DNA of 64,000 nt from Streptomyces radicis (GCF_003626575.1 NZ_RBDY01000013.1:62001-126000), one strand, 5' to 3'. Numbered from the stretch's first letter, positions 47,304 through 55,349 are shown. Translations and numbers: made by a program. Notes: generated by a model not told the origin, from the sequence alone.

Positions 47304-48557
47304 ATGAGTGCCGTTTCCCCTTCCTCCGCAGCCTCCTCCCCAGCCTCTCCCTCCCCCTCCCCCTCAGGACGCCGGGTCTCCGCCCGGGTCGGGGCGATCT
47401 CGGAGTCCGCGACGCTCGCGGTGGACGCCAAGGCGAAGGCCCTCAAGGCCGCCGGGCGGCCCGTGATCGGCTTCGGCGCGGGAGAGCCCGACTTCCCCAC
47501 GCCCGACTACATCGTGGAGGCCGCGGCGGCCGCGTGCCACAACACCCGCTTCCACCGTTACACCCCGCCCGGCGGGCTCCCCGAGCTGAAGGAGGCGGTG
47601 GCCACCAAGACGCTGCGCGACTCGGGGCTGCGGGTCGAGCCGTCGCAGGTGCTGATCACCAACGGCGGGAAGCAGGCGATCTACGAGGCGTTCGCGGCGC
47701 TGCTCGACCCGGGCGACGAGGTGATCGTTCCCGCCCCGTACTGGACCACCTACCCCGAGTCGATCCGGCTCGCGGGCGGCGTTCCCGTCGAGGTGGTCAC
47801 GGACGAGACGAGCGGCTATCTGGCCTCCGTCGCGCAGCTCGAGGCGGCGCGGACCGAGCGGACGAAGGTGCTGCTCTTCGTCTCCCCCTCGAACCCCACG
47901 GGCGCCGTCTACTCCCGTGAGCAGACCGAGGAGATCGGCCGCTGGGCGCTCGAGCACGGCCTGTGGGTGCTGACCGACGAGATCTACGAGCACCTGGTGT
48001 ACGGCGGCGCGAAGGCCACGTCGCTGCCGGTGGCCGTGCCGGAGCTGGCCGACCGCTGCGTCGTGGTGAACGGCGTCGCCAAGACGTACGCGATGACCGG
48101 CTGGCGCGTGGGCTGGCTGCTCGGCCCCGGCGACGTGGTCAAGGCGGCGACCAACCTCCAGTCGCACGCGACGTCGAACGTCAGCAACGTCGCGCAGGCC
48201 GCCGCCCTGGCCGCCGTCTCGGGCGACCTGACGGCGGTGGCGGCGATGCGGGAGGCGTTCGACCGGCGGCGCAGGACGATCGTGCGGATGCTCAACGAGA
48301 TCGACGGCGTGGAGTGCCCCGAGCCCGTGGGCGCGTTCTACGTGTACCCGTCGGTCAAGGGCCTGCTCGGCCGCGACATCCGCGGGCGGCGCCCGGCGAC
48401 GAGCCTGGAGCTGTCCGGGGTGCTGCTCGACGAGGCGGAGGTCGCGGTGGTGCCGGGCGAGGCGTTCGGCACGCCGGGGTATCTGCGGCTGTCCTACGCG
48501 CTCGGCGACGACGATCTCGTCGAGGGCGTCTCGCGGTTGCAGAAGCTGCTGGGCTGA
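47304..48557 (+). CDS. aspC: Pyridoxal-phosphate aminotransferase (aspartate aminotransferase type)
   Basis: A 417-residue fold-type I class I/II aminotransferase, transferring amino groups between aspartate and 2-oxoglutarate or related acids. Motifs: FGAGEPDFPTPDYI, FVSPSNPTGAVYS, and Lys260 in VVNGVAKTYAMTGWRVGW as the PLP anchor; the substrate-carboxylate Arg is in GYLRLSYALGDD. A Ser/Pro-rich N-terminus precedes the domain. The ATG at 47304 is preferred over an upstream in-frame start. It lies beside tRNA-Trp-secE as in S. coelicolor. Confidence 0.92.
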   Translation: MSAVSPSSAASSPASPSPSPSGRRVSARVGAISESATLAVDAKAKALKAAGRPVIGFGAGEPDFPTPDYIVEAAAAACHNTRFHRYTPPGGLPELKEAVATKTLRDSGLRVEPSQVLITNGGKQAIYEAFAALLDPGDEVIVPAPYWTTYPESIRLAGGVPVEVVTDETSGYLASVAQLEAARTERTKVLLFVSPSNPTGAVYSREQTEEIGRWALEHGLWVLTDEIYEHLVYGGAKATSLPVAVPELADRCVVVNGVAKTYAMTGWRVGWLLGPGDVVKAATNLQSHATSNVSNVAQAAALAAVSGDLTAVAAMREAFDRRRRTIVRMLNEIDGVECPEPVGAFYVYPSVKGLLGRDIRGRRPATSLELSGVLLDEAEVAVVPGEAFGTPGYLRLSYALGDDDLVEGVSRLQKLLG

Positions 48558-48633
48558 GGCGGTTGTTCGGGCGGGCCACACGTCCGGGTCATGCGACTAC
48601 CAGCGATCTGCCAGGATGCGGCAAGATCTTGGG

Positions 48634-49662
48634 ATGGCTCGTGTTGGTCCAGGACGTGATGTCCATTCGCTTCCCAAGGCGCATCTGCACCTGCACTTCA
48701 CCGGCTCGATGCGGCCCGGCACGTTGATCGAGCTGGCGGACAAGTACGGCGTTCACCTGCCCGAGGCGCTGAGCGGCGCGCGGCCGCCGCGGCTGCGCGC
48801 CACGGACGAGCGGGGCTGGTTCCGCTTCCAGCGGCTCTACGACATCGCGCGCTCGTGCCTGCGGCGGCCCGAGGACATCCAGCGGCTGGTGCGCGAGGCG
48901 GCCGAGGAGGATCTGCGGGACGGGGCGCGCTGGCTGGAGATCCAGGTCGACCCGACGTCGTACGCGCCGCGCCTCGGCGGGCTCTCCCCCGCGTTGGAGA
49001 TCATCCTGGACGCGGTCGAGACGACGTCGCGCGAGACGGGGCTCGGGATGCGGCTGCTGGTCGCGGCGAACCGGATCAAGCACCCCCTCGAGGCCAGGAC
49101 GCTGGCGCGGCTCGCGGTGCGCTACCGGGACAGGGGGATCGTGGGGTTCGGCCTGTCCAACGACGAACGCCGGGGCTTCGCACGGGACTTCGACCGCGCG
49201 TTCGCGATCGCGCGGGAGGGCGGGCTGCTCGCGGCGCCGCACGGGGGCGAGCTCTCGGGGCCGCGCAGCGTGCGGGACTGCCTCGACGACCTGCGGGCGA
49301 GCCGGATCGGGCACGGGGTGCGGGCGGCGGAGGACCCGCGGCTGCTCGAGCGGCTGGCCGAGGCGCGGGTGACGTGCGAGGTGTGCCCGGCGTCGAACGT
49401 CGCGCTCGGCGTGTATCCGACGCTTGCGGACGTGCCGCTGCGGACGCTGTTCGGGGCGGGCGTGCCGATGGCCCTGGGGGCCGACGACCCGCTGCTGTTC
49501 GGCTCGCGGCTCGCGGCGCAGTACGAGATCGCGCGCGAGCACCACGGCTTCACGGACGCCGAACTGGCCGAGCTGGCCCGGCAGTCGATCCGCGCCTCGG
49601 CGGCACCCGAGGACGTGCGGGACAAGATCCTGGTGGAGATCGACGAGTGGCTGGCCCTTTGA
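48634..49662 (+). CDS. add: Adenosine deaminase
   Basis: About 342 residues of the metal-dependent adenosine/AMP deaminase family, converting adenosine to inosine. Zinc and catalytic motifs: KAHLHLHFTGSM near residue 16-27, APHGGEL, RIGHGVRA and the late ALGADDPLLFGSRL with paired Asp. The start is uncertain: ATG 48634 or 48616, neither with a clear ribosome site. Followed directly by the left copy of the large repeat. Confidence 0.9.
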   Translation: MARVGPGRDVHSLPKAHLHLHFTGSMRPGTLIELADKYGVHLPEALSGARPPRLRATDERGWFRFQRLYDIARSCLRRPEDIQRLVREAAEEDLRDGARWLEIQVDPTSYAPRLGGLSPALEIILDAVETTSRETGLGMRLLVAANRIKHPLEARTLARLAVRYRDRGIVGFGLSNDERRGFARDFDRAFAIAREGGLLAAPHGGELSGPRSVRDCLDDLRASRIGHGVRAAEDPRLLERLAEARVTCEVCPASNVALGVYPTLADVPLRTLFGAGVPMALGADDPLLFGSRLAAQYEIAREHHGFTDAELAELARQSIRASAAPEDVRDKILVEIDEWLAL

Positions 49663-49690
49663 GGACTCTCGGGGCGAGGGCCCCTGGGCC

Positions 49691-50097
49691 GGGCGGCTAC
49701 GGGCTGGACGTCCTCCCGTTCGCCGTCGGCCGGGTGGTCGGCTTCGTGGTGGGTGCGGGTAAGAGCTGGCACCTACGGGGGAGGGGGCGTCGGGTGACCG
49801 GCCGTCCCGGTAACCGGTCGGTTTCGTCGTGGGTTGGACCCGTTCGCCGAACGGGCGCGGCCGCGTCCCTCGTTGGCGGCCGCCTGGCCGGTGGTCGGTT
49901 GCGGTGGCGCGCACCCTTCGGGCCTGCCCTGGCCGCCGCTCTCGTCGTTCACCGCGCGCACGTTGAGCTGAGGTAGCGGGTCGGTGCGAGGCCAGGGCGC
50001 GCGTCATTCAGCGGGCGCGCTCGCGCTTATGCCCCGCTTACGCGGGGAGGTGGTCTCTTCCGAAACGCGGCACACTTTGTTCAACACACACCGTGCC
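49691..50097 (+). repeat. Large inverted repeat, left copy (407 bp)
   Basis: Matches the reverse complement of 53475-53880 over its whole length, by eye roughly 80-85 % identical with equal length. Perfect blocks: 49691-49736 (46 bp) and 49888-49971 (84 bp). It fills almost the entire gap between the adenosine deaminase gene and murB. Internal hairpins include CCCGTTC/GAACGGG near 49850 and CCCCGC-TTAC-GCGGGG at 50032-50047. Reading frames are not kept between copies, so it is probably noncoding. No terminal inverted repeats or transposase are seen. Confidence 0.9.
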
Positions 50098-50122
50098 GAC
50101 GGGCTCGGCCGGATCTCGGCGT

Positions 50123-50135
50123 GGCCAGCGCAGCG
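50123..50135 (+). repeat. 13-bp direct repeat GGCCAGCGCAGCG, copy 1
   Basis: Lies between the left repeat copy and the murB stop; the same 13 bases occur at 53885-53897 beside the right copy. Possible remnant of an insertion event, or chance in GC-rich sequence. Confidence 0.5.
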
Positions 50136-51191
50136 TCAGAGCGTGGTGCCCACCAGCACCGGCTCGTTGGTCAGGGTCACGCCGAACGTCGTGCGTACGC
50201 CGTCGCGGACCTCGCGGGCCAGGGCGAGCAGGTCGGCGGTGCGGGCGTCGCCGCGGTTGGTCAGGGCGAGGGTGTGCTTGCCCGAGATGCGGGCCGGGCC
50301 CGTTCCATAGCCCTTGGTGAACCCCGCGCGTTCGATCAGCCAGGCCGCCGACGTCTTGGTGAGGCCGTCCTCGGCCGGGTAGGCGGGCGCGGCGACATCG
50401 GGGCCGAGGCGGTCGGCGACGCGGTCGAGGAAGTCGGCGAACTGACCCTCGTCGAGCAGGGGGTTGGTGAAGAACGAGCCCGCCGACCACGTGTCGTGGT
50501 CCTCGGGGTCGAGGACCATGCCCTTGCCGGTGCGCAGCTTGACGACCGCGTCGCGGGCCTCGGCCGCGGGAACGCGGTCGCCGGGCTCGACGCCGAGCAG
50601 CCTGGCGGCCTCGGCGTAGCGGATGGGCGCGGACAGGCCCCCGGCGTCCTCGAGCGCGAACCGGACGCGCAGCACGACGAAACGGTCGGGGTCGGCCTTG
50701 AACCTGCTGTGCCGGTAGGCGAATCCGCACGCCGTGGCGGGGAGGGTGACCGTCTCGCGGGTGAGGCGGTCGTAGGCGACGACCTCGGTGAGGACGGTGG
50801 AGACCTCCTGGCCGTAGGCGCCGACGTTCTGCACGGGGGTGGCGCCCGCCGACCCCGGGATCCCGGCGAGGCACTCGATCCCGGCGAGCCCGGCCTCGAC
50901 GGTGCGGGCGACGGCGGCCGACCAGTCCTCGCCCGCGGCCAGCTCGAGGCGGGTGCCGTCGAGGGCGAAGCCGGTGGTGGCGATGCGCAGGGCGGTGCCG
51001 GGGAAGCCGCTGTCGGCGATGACCAGGTTGCTGCCGCCGCCGATGAGGAGGAGCGGCGTGCCGCTCGTGTCCGCCTCGGCGACGGCGGCGACGATCTCGT
51101 CGTCGGTGGTGGCGGTGATCAGGCGTGCGGCGGCCCCGCCGAGCCTGAGGGTGGTCAGCGGGGCGAGCGGCGCGTTACGGGTCTCGTGCAC
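50136..51191 (-). CDS. murB: UDP-N-acetylenolpyruvoylglucosamine reductase
   Basis: A 351-residue FAD enzyme that reduces the enolpyruvyl group to make UDP-MurNAc, the second step of peptidoglycan precursor synthesis. FAD-binding LLLIGGGSNLVIADSGFPG, GIPGSAGATPVQNVGAYGQEV and the proton-donor Ser in AGSFFTNP are present. I chose the GTG at 51191 (GAGG upstream); a longer frame starts at 51233. murB next to the deaminase and aspC genes matches S. coelicolor. Confidence 0.95.
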   Translation of the reverse strand: MHETRNAPLAPLTTLRLGGAAARLITATTDDEIVAAVAEADTSGTPLLLIGGGSNLVIADSGFPGTALRIATTGFALDGTRLELAAGEDWSAAVARTVEAGLAGIECLAGIPGSAGATPVQNVGAYGQEVSTVLTEVVAYDRLTRETVTLPATACGFAYRHSRFKADPDRFVVLRVRFALEDAGGLSAPIRYAEAARLLGVEPGDRVPAAEARDAVVKLRTGKGMVLDPEDHDTWSAGSFFTNPLLDEGQFADFLDRVADRLGPDVAAPAYPAEDGLTKTSAAWLIERAGFTKGYGTGPARISGKHTLALTNRGDARTADLLALAREVRDGVRTTFGVTLTNEPVLVGTTL

Positions 51192-51252
51192 GGTCCTCAG
51201 GGTAAGGGGGACGCCCCCCGCCCGCCCCTCCACCGCGGGCGGGGGGCGCCGG

Positions 51253-52716
51253 TCATGCGGTCGTGGTGACCGGGGTGCGCGGGGGCTCCTTGGCGAGGGG
51301 TGAATCGGGCTCGGGGCCCGGGCGGCGGGCGTTGGTGGTGAACAGGATCGCCACCGTCGCCGCGAGCAGGGCCGCGACGCCGATCCACAGCGCGGGGACC
51401 AGCCCGTCGGTGAAGCGCCGCGGGGTCTCGTAGCCGCCCTGGGAGGCGAAGACGGAGGCCAGGACCGCGACGCCGAGGGCGCCGCCGACCTCGCGGAGCG
51501 CGTTGTTCACGCCCGAGGCTATGCCCTCCTCCTCGGGGGAGACGGTGCCCATGACCATGGCCCCGGTCGGCGCGAAGAACATCGCCATGCCGATGCCGCA
51601 GATCACGAACGCGGGCACCTGGCTCGCATAGCTCACGTCGGGCTCGGCGAGCAGCGCGAACCAGCCGAGGCCCGCGGCCATCAGCGCCAGGCCCGTGGCC
51701 ACGATGGGCCGCCCGCCGACGCGGTCGCTCAGCGCGCCCGCGAGGGGCGCGACGACCATGGGCATCGCGGTCCACGGCAGCATGCGCAGGCCCGCCTCCA
51801 TGGGTGAGTAGCCCTGGATCAGCTGGAGGAACTGCGTCAGCAGGAAGATCGAGCCGAACATCCCGAGGTACATCAGGAGGCTGGCCACGTTGATCGCGGC
51901 GAACGACCGGGACCTGAAGAAGCGCATCGGGAGCATCGGGCGCGGCGTGCGCAGCTCCCACAGGACGAACGCCACGAGCAGCACCGCGCCCACGGCGAAC
52001 CCCGCGAGCACGGGGCCCGAGGTCCAGCCGTGCTCGTGGCCGCGGACGATCGACAGCACGATCCCGAAGAGGCCGCCGCTGGCGAGGGCCGCGCCGATCA
52101 GGTCGAGGCGGTTGTTGGGGCCGCGGCTCTCGACGAGGCGCGAGTGGACGAGGGGCAGGAGGGCGATGCCGATCGGGATGTTCAGCCAGAAGATCCACTG
52201 CCAGGTCAGGTGTTCGGTGATGGCGCCGCCGACGAGCGGGCCGCTGGCGATGGCGAGGCCGTTGACCGCGCCCCAGATGCCGAACGCGGCGCCGCGGCGG
52301 GCCGGGGGCACGGCCGCGGAGATCAGGGTGAGGCTCAGCGGCAGCAGGATCGCCGCACCGGCGCCCTGGGCGGCGCGCGCGGCGATCAACGCGCCGGGCG
52401 ATCCGGCGAGCGCGGCGGCCGCGGAGGAGAGGGTGAAGAGCGCGACGCCGATGCCGAAGATCCGGCGGCGCCCGAAGCGGTCGCCGAGCGCCGCGCCGAG
52501 CAGCAGGAGGCAGGCGAACGGGAGCGTGTAGCCGTTGACGATCCACTCGAGGTCGGCCAGGTCGCCGCCGAGGTCGTCGCGGATGACGGGCAGGGCGGTG
52601 GTGACGACGAGGTTGTCCAGGGAGGCCATGAAGGTGGCGGCCCCGGTGATGAGCAGGGTCCAGACGACCAGGGCGCGATGGGCGCCGGGCCGCGCGGGCG
52701 GTGCGTTGTCGGACAT
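51253..52716 (-). CDS. MFS multidrug exporter (DHA2, 14-helix type)
   Basis: A 487-residue proton antiporter with about 14 membrane segments. The DHA2 signature LDNLVVTTALPVIRDDLGGDLADLEWIVNGYTL and motif A GAALGDRFGRRR are clear, then LNIPIGIALL. Relatives export dyes, antibiotics or other amphiphiles. The ATG at 52716 has GGAGGGGGA upstream. An operator-like sequence shared with the TetR gene lies 43 bases upstream, so it is probably repressed by that regulator. Confidence 0.92.
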   Translation of the reverse strand: MSDNAPPARPGAHRALVVWTLLITGAATFMASLDNLVVTTALPVIRDDLGGDLADLEWIVNGYTLPFACLLLLGAALGDRFGRRRIFGIGVALFTLSSAAAALAGSPGALIAARAAQGAGAAILLPLSLTLISAAVPPARRGAAFGIWGAVNGLAIASGPLVGGAITEHLTWQWIFWLNIPIGIALLPLVHSRLVESRGPNNRLDLIGAALASGGLFGIVLSIVRGHEHGWTSGPVLAGFAVGAVLLVAFVLWELRTPRPMLPMRFFRSRSFAAINVASLLMYLGMFGSIFLLTQFLQLIQGYSPMEAGLRMLPWTAMPMVVAPLAGALSDRVGGRPIVATGLALMAAGLGWFALLAEPDVSYASQVPAFVICGIGMAMFFAPTGAMVMGTVSPEEEGIASGVNNALREVGGALGVAVLASVFASQGGYETPRRFTDGLVPALWIGVAALLAATVAILFTTNARRPGPEPDSPLAKEPPRTPVTTTA

Positions 52717-52758
52717 GTCCCCCTCCGGAGAACGGCGTTGGCGGTCCGGGCGACCGCG

Positions 52759-52782
52759 AAGATAGTGATCGGTCAATAACTT
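52759..52782. promoter_or_regulatory. Predicted TetR operator of the MFS gene
   Basis: Twenty of 24 positions match the reverse complement of the operator at 53412-53435 (shared core TAGTGATCG and end TAACTT). It lies 43-66 bases before the MFS start, where it would cover a promoter. Confidence 0.7.
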
Positions 52783-52834
52783 TTCGGTACACACGGGTGC
52801 ACCGCGCGTGACGAGAGAGCGAATCGGCGGGCGG

Positions 52835-53404
52835 TCAGGCGTCGTGCATGCCGGGGCAGATGTTCCAGACCCGGTGCTCCGGCGGGAAGCCCATGGCCAC
52901 CAGGACGTTGATCAGCATGCCCGCGCTGAAGAACGCGCCGATCAGCTCGTCGTCGCCGCCCAGGTGCATGCGCGCGGAGTCGTACAGCTCGAGCCACGCG
53001 GCCCTGATCCGCTCGCCGAACTCCGCGTCCCCCGACGCCTCGGCGATCTGCACCGCCACATACATCTGGAGCTGGAACAACAGGCCGTCGCGATCCTCGA
53101 CCAGATCCAGATAGGCGCCGGCCATCGCCTCCTTGACCTCGAGGATCTCGGACGGGTCGACCTTCCGCGCCGCCTCGTCGAAAACGCGGCAGATGTCCTG
53201 CGTGCACCGCTCGGCGGCGGCCAGGAAGATCTCGCGCTTGTCGGGGAAGAGGCGGAACAGATACGGCTGGGAGACCCCCACGCGGCGGGCGATGGCAGCC
53301 GTCGAGGTCCCCGCGTACCCACCACGGGCGAACTCGACGATGGCGGCCCGCACGACGCTCTCGCGCCGCTCCTCGGCCGACATCCGGCTGCTCTCCTTGG
53401 CCAT
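52835..53404 (-). CDS. TetR-family repressor of the MFS exporter
   Basis: A 189-residue regulator. The N-terminal helix-turn-helix (about 12-58: VRAAIVEFARGGYAGTSTAAIARRVGVSQPYLFRLFPDKREIFL) is canonical; the helical remainder is the ligand pocket. An alternative start at 53383 (MSAEERR) has a better ribosome site (AAGGAG), giving 182 residues. A perfect palindromic operator lies just upstream and a related one before the MFS gene, so autorepression plus control of efflux is likely. Confidence 0.92.
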   Translation of the reverse strand: MAKESSRMSAEERRESVVRAAIVEFARGGYAGTSTAAIARRVGVSQPYLFRLFPDKREIFLAAAERCTQDICRVFDEAARKVDPSEILEVKEAMAGAYLDLVEDRDGLLFQLQMYVAVQIAEASGDAEFGERIRAAWLELYDSARMHLGGDDELIGAFFSAGMLINVLVAMGFPPEHRVWNICPGMHDA

Positions 53405-53411
53405 GGGGAGT

Positions 53412-53435
53412 AAGTTAGTGCTCGATCACTAACTT
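53412..53435. promoter_or_regulatory. Predicted TetR autoregulatory operator
   Basis: Perfect 9-bp arms AAGTTAGTG (53412-53420) and CACTAACTT (53427-53435) around six bases, just before the TetR start. Length and symmetry fit TetR-family operators. Confidence 0.8.
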
Positions 53436-53474
53436 GGTCAACCCTGCGGGCAGCTGGCGACGGCGGCCGCATGG

Positions 53475-53880
53475 GGCACGGTGTGTGTTGAACAAAACGT
53501 GCCGCGTTTCAGAAGAGACCACCTCCCCGCGTAAGCGGGACATAAAGCCCGGTGTGCCCGCTGAACGACGCGCGCCCCGGCCCCGGACCGGCCCGCTCCA
53601 TCAGCTCAACGTGCGCGCGGTGAACGACGAGAGCGGCGGCCAGGGCAGGCCCGAAGGGTGCGCGCCACCGCAACCGACCACCGGGAAAACGGCCGCTAAC
53701 GAGGGACGCGGCCGCGCCCGTTCGGCGAACGGCCCCAGCCGTCGATGAGACCTCCCGTTTACCGAGACGGCCGCACACCCGACACCCCTCCCCCCGTAGG
53801 TGCAAGCCCTGACCCGCACCCCCACAACACCGGACACCCGGCCGACGGCGAACGGGAGGACGTCCAGCCCGTAGCCGCCC
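53475..53880 (-). repeat. Large inverted repeat, right copy (406 bp)
   Basis: Reverse-complement partner of 49691-50097. The identical blocks are 53835-53880 and 53601-53684. It occupies most of the 506-base gap between the TetR gene and the hadB-like gene; no other gene is seen there. A G.U-preserving change in the CCCGC-TTAC-GCGGG hairpin hints that RNA folding may be conserved. Confidence 0.9.
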
Positions 53881-53884
53881 GCCA

Positions 53885-53897
53885 GGCCAGCGCAGCG
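53885..53897 (+). repeat. 13-bp direct repeat GGCCAGCGCAGCG, copy 2
   Basis: Same 13 bases as 50123-50135, starting 5 bases after the outer end of the right repeat copy. Confidence 0.5.
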
Positions 53898-53910
53898 CGC
53901 ACGCAGCGAT

Positions 53911-54345
53911 TCACGCCAGGCGGACGACCGCTCGCGCCATGCCCAGGACCTTCTGGCCCGCGCTTCGTGCCGTCAGGTCGACGCGGACCGTGCGGGCCTC
54001 GTCGTCCAGCTTCGCGGCCACCGTGCCGGTGACCTCGATCAGCGCACCCGTCTCGTCGTTCGGCACGACGACCGGCTTGGTGAAGCGGACGCCGTACTCC
54101 ACGACCGCCGCCGGGTCACCCGCCCAGTCGGTCACCACGCGCGCGGCCTCGGCCATCGTGAACATGCCGTGCGCGATGACGTCGGGCAGGCCGACCTCGC
54201 GGGCGAACTTCTCGTTCCAGTGGATGGGGTTGAAGTCCCCCGAGGCCCCGGCGTAGCGCACGAGCGTCTCGCGGGTGACGGGGAACGTCGCCGCGGGCAG
54301 CTCGGTGCCCGTCTCGACGTCCGCGTAGGCGACCGTGGCGGTCAT
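53911..54345 (-). CDS. MaoC-type (3R)-hydroxyacyl dehydratase, HadB-like subunit
   Basis: A 144-residue hot-dog protein carrying the catalytic hydratase motif: Asp37 and His42 in YAGASGDFNPIHWNE, then AHGMFTMAEAARVV. Likely partner of the non-catalytic HadA-like protein encoded upstream; together they dehydrate 3-hydroxyacyl chains in fatty-acid-type synthesis. The start overlaps the partner's stop (ATGA). Mycobacterial hadAB sits in the same position next to rpmG. Confidence 0.88.
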   Translation of the reverse strand: MTATVAYADVETGTELPAATFPVTRETLVRYAGASGDFNPIHWNEKFAREVGLPDVIAHGMFTMAEAARVVTDWAGDPAAVVEYGVRFTKPVVVPNDETGALIEVTGTVAAKLDDEARTVRVDLTARSAGQKVLGMARAVVRLA

Positions 54346-54794
54346 GACGCCTCCTTCTTGCGCGACACCAGCTTCGTGAACGCGGTCACGACGTGCTCGC
54401 CCGTCTCGTCGTGCACGTCGCCGCGCACGTCGATGACCTCGTTCCCGGCCATGGAGCGCACCGACTCGATCGTGGACGTCACGGTGAGGCGATCGCCCGC
54501 GCGCACGGGGCGTGAGTACGCGAACTTCTGGTCGCCGTGCACCACCCGCGTGTAGTCGAGGCCGAGCGCCGGGTCGCGCACCACCTGGTGCGCGGCGCGG
54601 TAGGTGATCGAGAAGACAAACGTCGGGGGCGCGATCACATCGGGGTGGCCGAGCTGCTTGGCCGCCTCCGGGTCGGTGTACGCCGGGTGGGAGTCCCCGA
54701 TGGCCTCGGCGAACTCGCGGATCTTCTCGCGCCCGACCTCATAGGGCGGCGTGGGCGGGTAGCTCCGCCCGGCGAAGGACTGATCCAGGGCCAT
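54342..54794 (-). CDS. FAS1-type MaoC N-terminal domain dehydratase, HadA-like subunit
   Basis: A 150-residue hot-dog protein: YEVGREKIREFAEAIGDSHPAYTDPEAAKQLGHPDVIAPPTFVFSI is typical of HadA and of the MaoC_dehydrat_N family, which supplies the substrate channel while HadB supplies catalysis. The ATG at 54794 has AGGAAG upstream. Operon rpmG-hadA-hadB. Confidence 0.88.
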   Translation of the reverse strand: MALDQSFAGRSYPPTPPYEVGREKIREFAEAIGDSHPAYTDPEAAKQLGHPDVIAPPTFVFSITYRAAHQVVRDPALGLDYTRVVHGDQKFAYSRPVRAGDRLTVTSTIESVRSMAGNEVIDVRGDVHDETGEHVVTAFTKLVSRKKEAS

Positions 54795-54886
54795 CGATGA
54801 CTTCCTCGTCGGGTCCGGATGCGCCGGAAGGCCGCCCCCCATGGAGGAGCGGCCTCGAGGCGATGCGATGGGGAGTGAGGGGCGCG

Positions 54887-55051
54887 TCAGCGCGTTTCGC
54901 GGTGGGCCGTGTGGGCGTTGCAGCGCGGGCAGTGCTTCTTCATCTCCAGGCGGTCCGGGTCATTGCGCCGGTTCTTCCTGGTGATGTAGTTCCGCTCCTT
55001 GCACTCCACGCAGGCCAGCGTGATCTTCGGGCGGACGTCTGTGGCAGCCAC
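54887..55051 (-). CDS. rpmG: 50S ribosomal protein L33, zinc-binding form
   Basis: A 54-residue L33. Cys14/Cys17 and Cys41/Cys44 (ACVECKERNY, HCPRCNAHT) form a zinc ribbon (C+ form). The start is GTG at 55051 with AAGGAG upstream. tRNA-Thr, tRNA-Met, rpmG, hadA, hadB is a conserved actinobacterial order. Confidence 0.96.
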   Translation of the reverse strand: MAATDVRPKITLACVECKERNYITRKNRRNDPDRLEMKKHCPRCNAHTAHRETR

Positions 55052-55156
55052 GTGAGTGCTCCTTGACGGATGAACGGGTGAAACGGGATCGAACGCGATC
55101 GAACACGTACGAGAGTAGCCGATCGGAGGACCGACCCCGCAATCGGCTACTGTGCG

Positions 55157-55229
55157 TAGCGGCGACCGGACTTGAACCGGTGACATAACGATTATGAGCC
55201 GTTTGCTCTACCGACTGAGCTACGCCGCC
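55157..55229 (-). tRNA. tRNA-Met, elongator type (anticodon CAT)
   Basis: A 73-base cloverleaf: acceptor GGCGGCG/CGCCGCT with a terminal G.U pair, anticodon loop CTCATAA, T-loop TTCAAGT. A G-U first pair rather than the mismatched initiator end supports the elongator form. CCA not encoded. Confidence 0.93.
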
Positions 55230-55276
55230 ATGAGATGAGCTACCCCGCGTCGCGAACGGGAGGTCTCACACCTCAG

Positions 55277-55349
55277 AGCCCCAAAACGGAATCGAACCGT
55301 TGACCTTCTCCTTACCATGGAGACGCTCTGCCGACTGAGCTATTGGGGC
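55277..55349 (-). tRNA. tRNA-Thr (anticodon GGT)
   Basis: A 73-base cloverleaf: acceptor GCCCCAA/TTGGGGC, anticodon stem TCTCC/GGAGA with loop ATGGTAA, T-loop TTCGATT. CCA not encoded. It lies 47 bases upstream of tRNA-Met on the same strand. Confidence 0.95.

Noticed and set aside
49773..49961. Small minus-strand frame in the left repeat copy, similar to a frame in the right copy
   Set aside because: The similarity comes from the identical 84-bp DNA core; starts differ and the frame breaks outside the core, so I treat it as noncoding.
53434..53748. Plus-strand frame upstream of the TetR gene as a gene
   Set aside because: It runs through the TetR operator and the repeat, has no ribosome site and Arg/Pro-rich composition.
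49691..53880. Composite transposon carrying murB, the exporter and TetR
   Set aside because: No transposase, no terminal inverted repeats within each arm and no clean target duplication; the murB neighbourhood matches the usual gene order.
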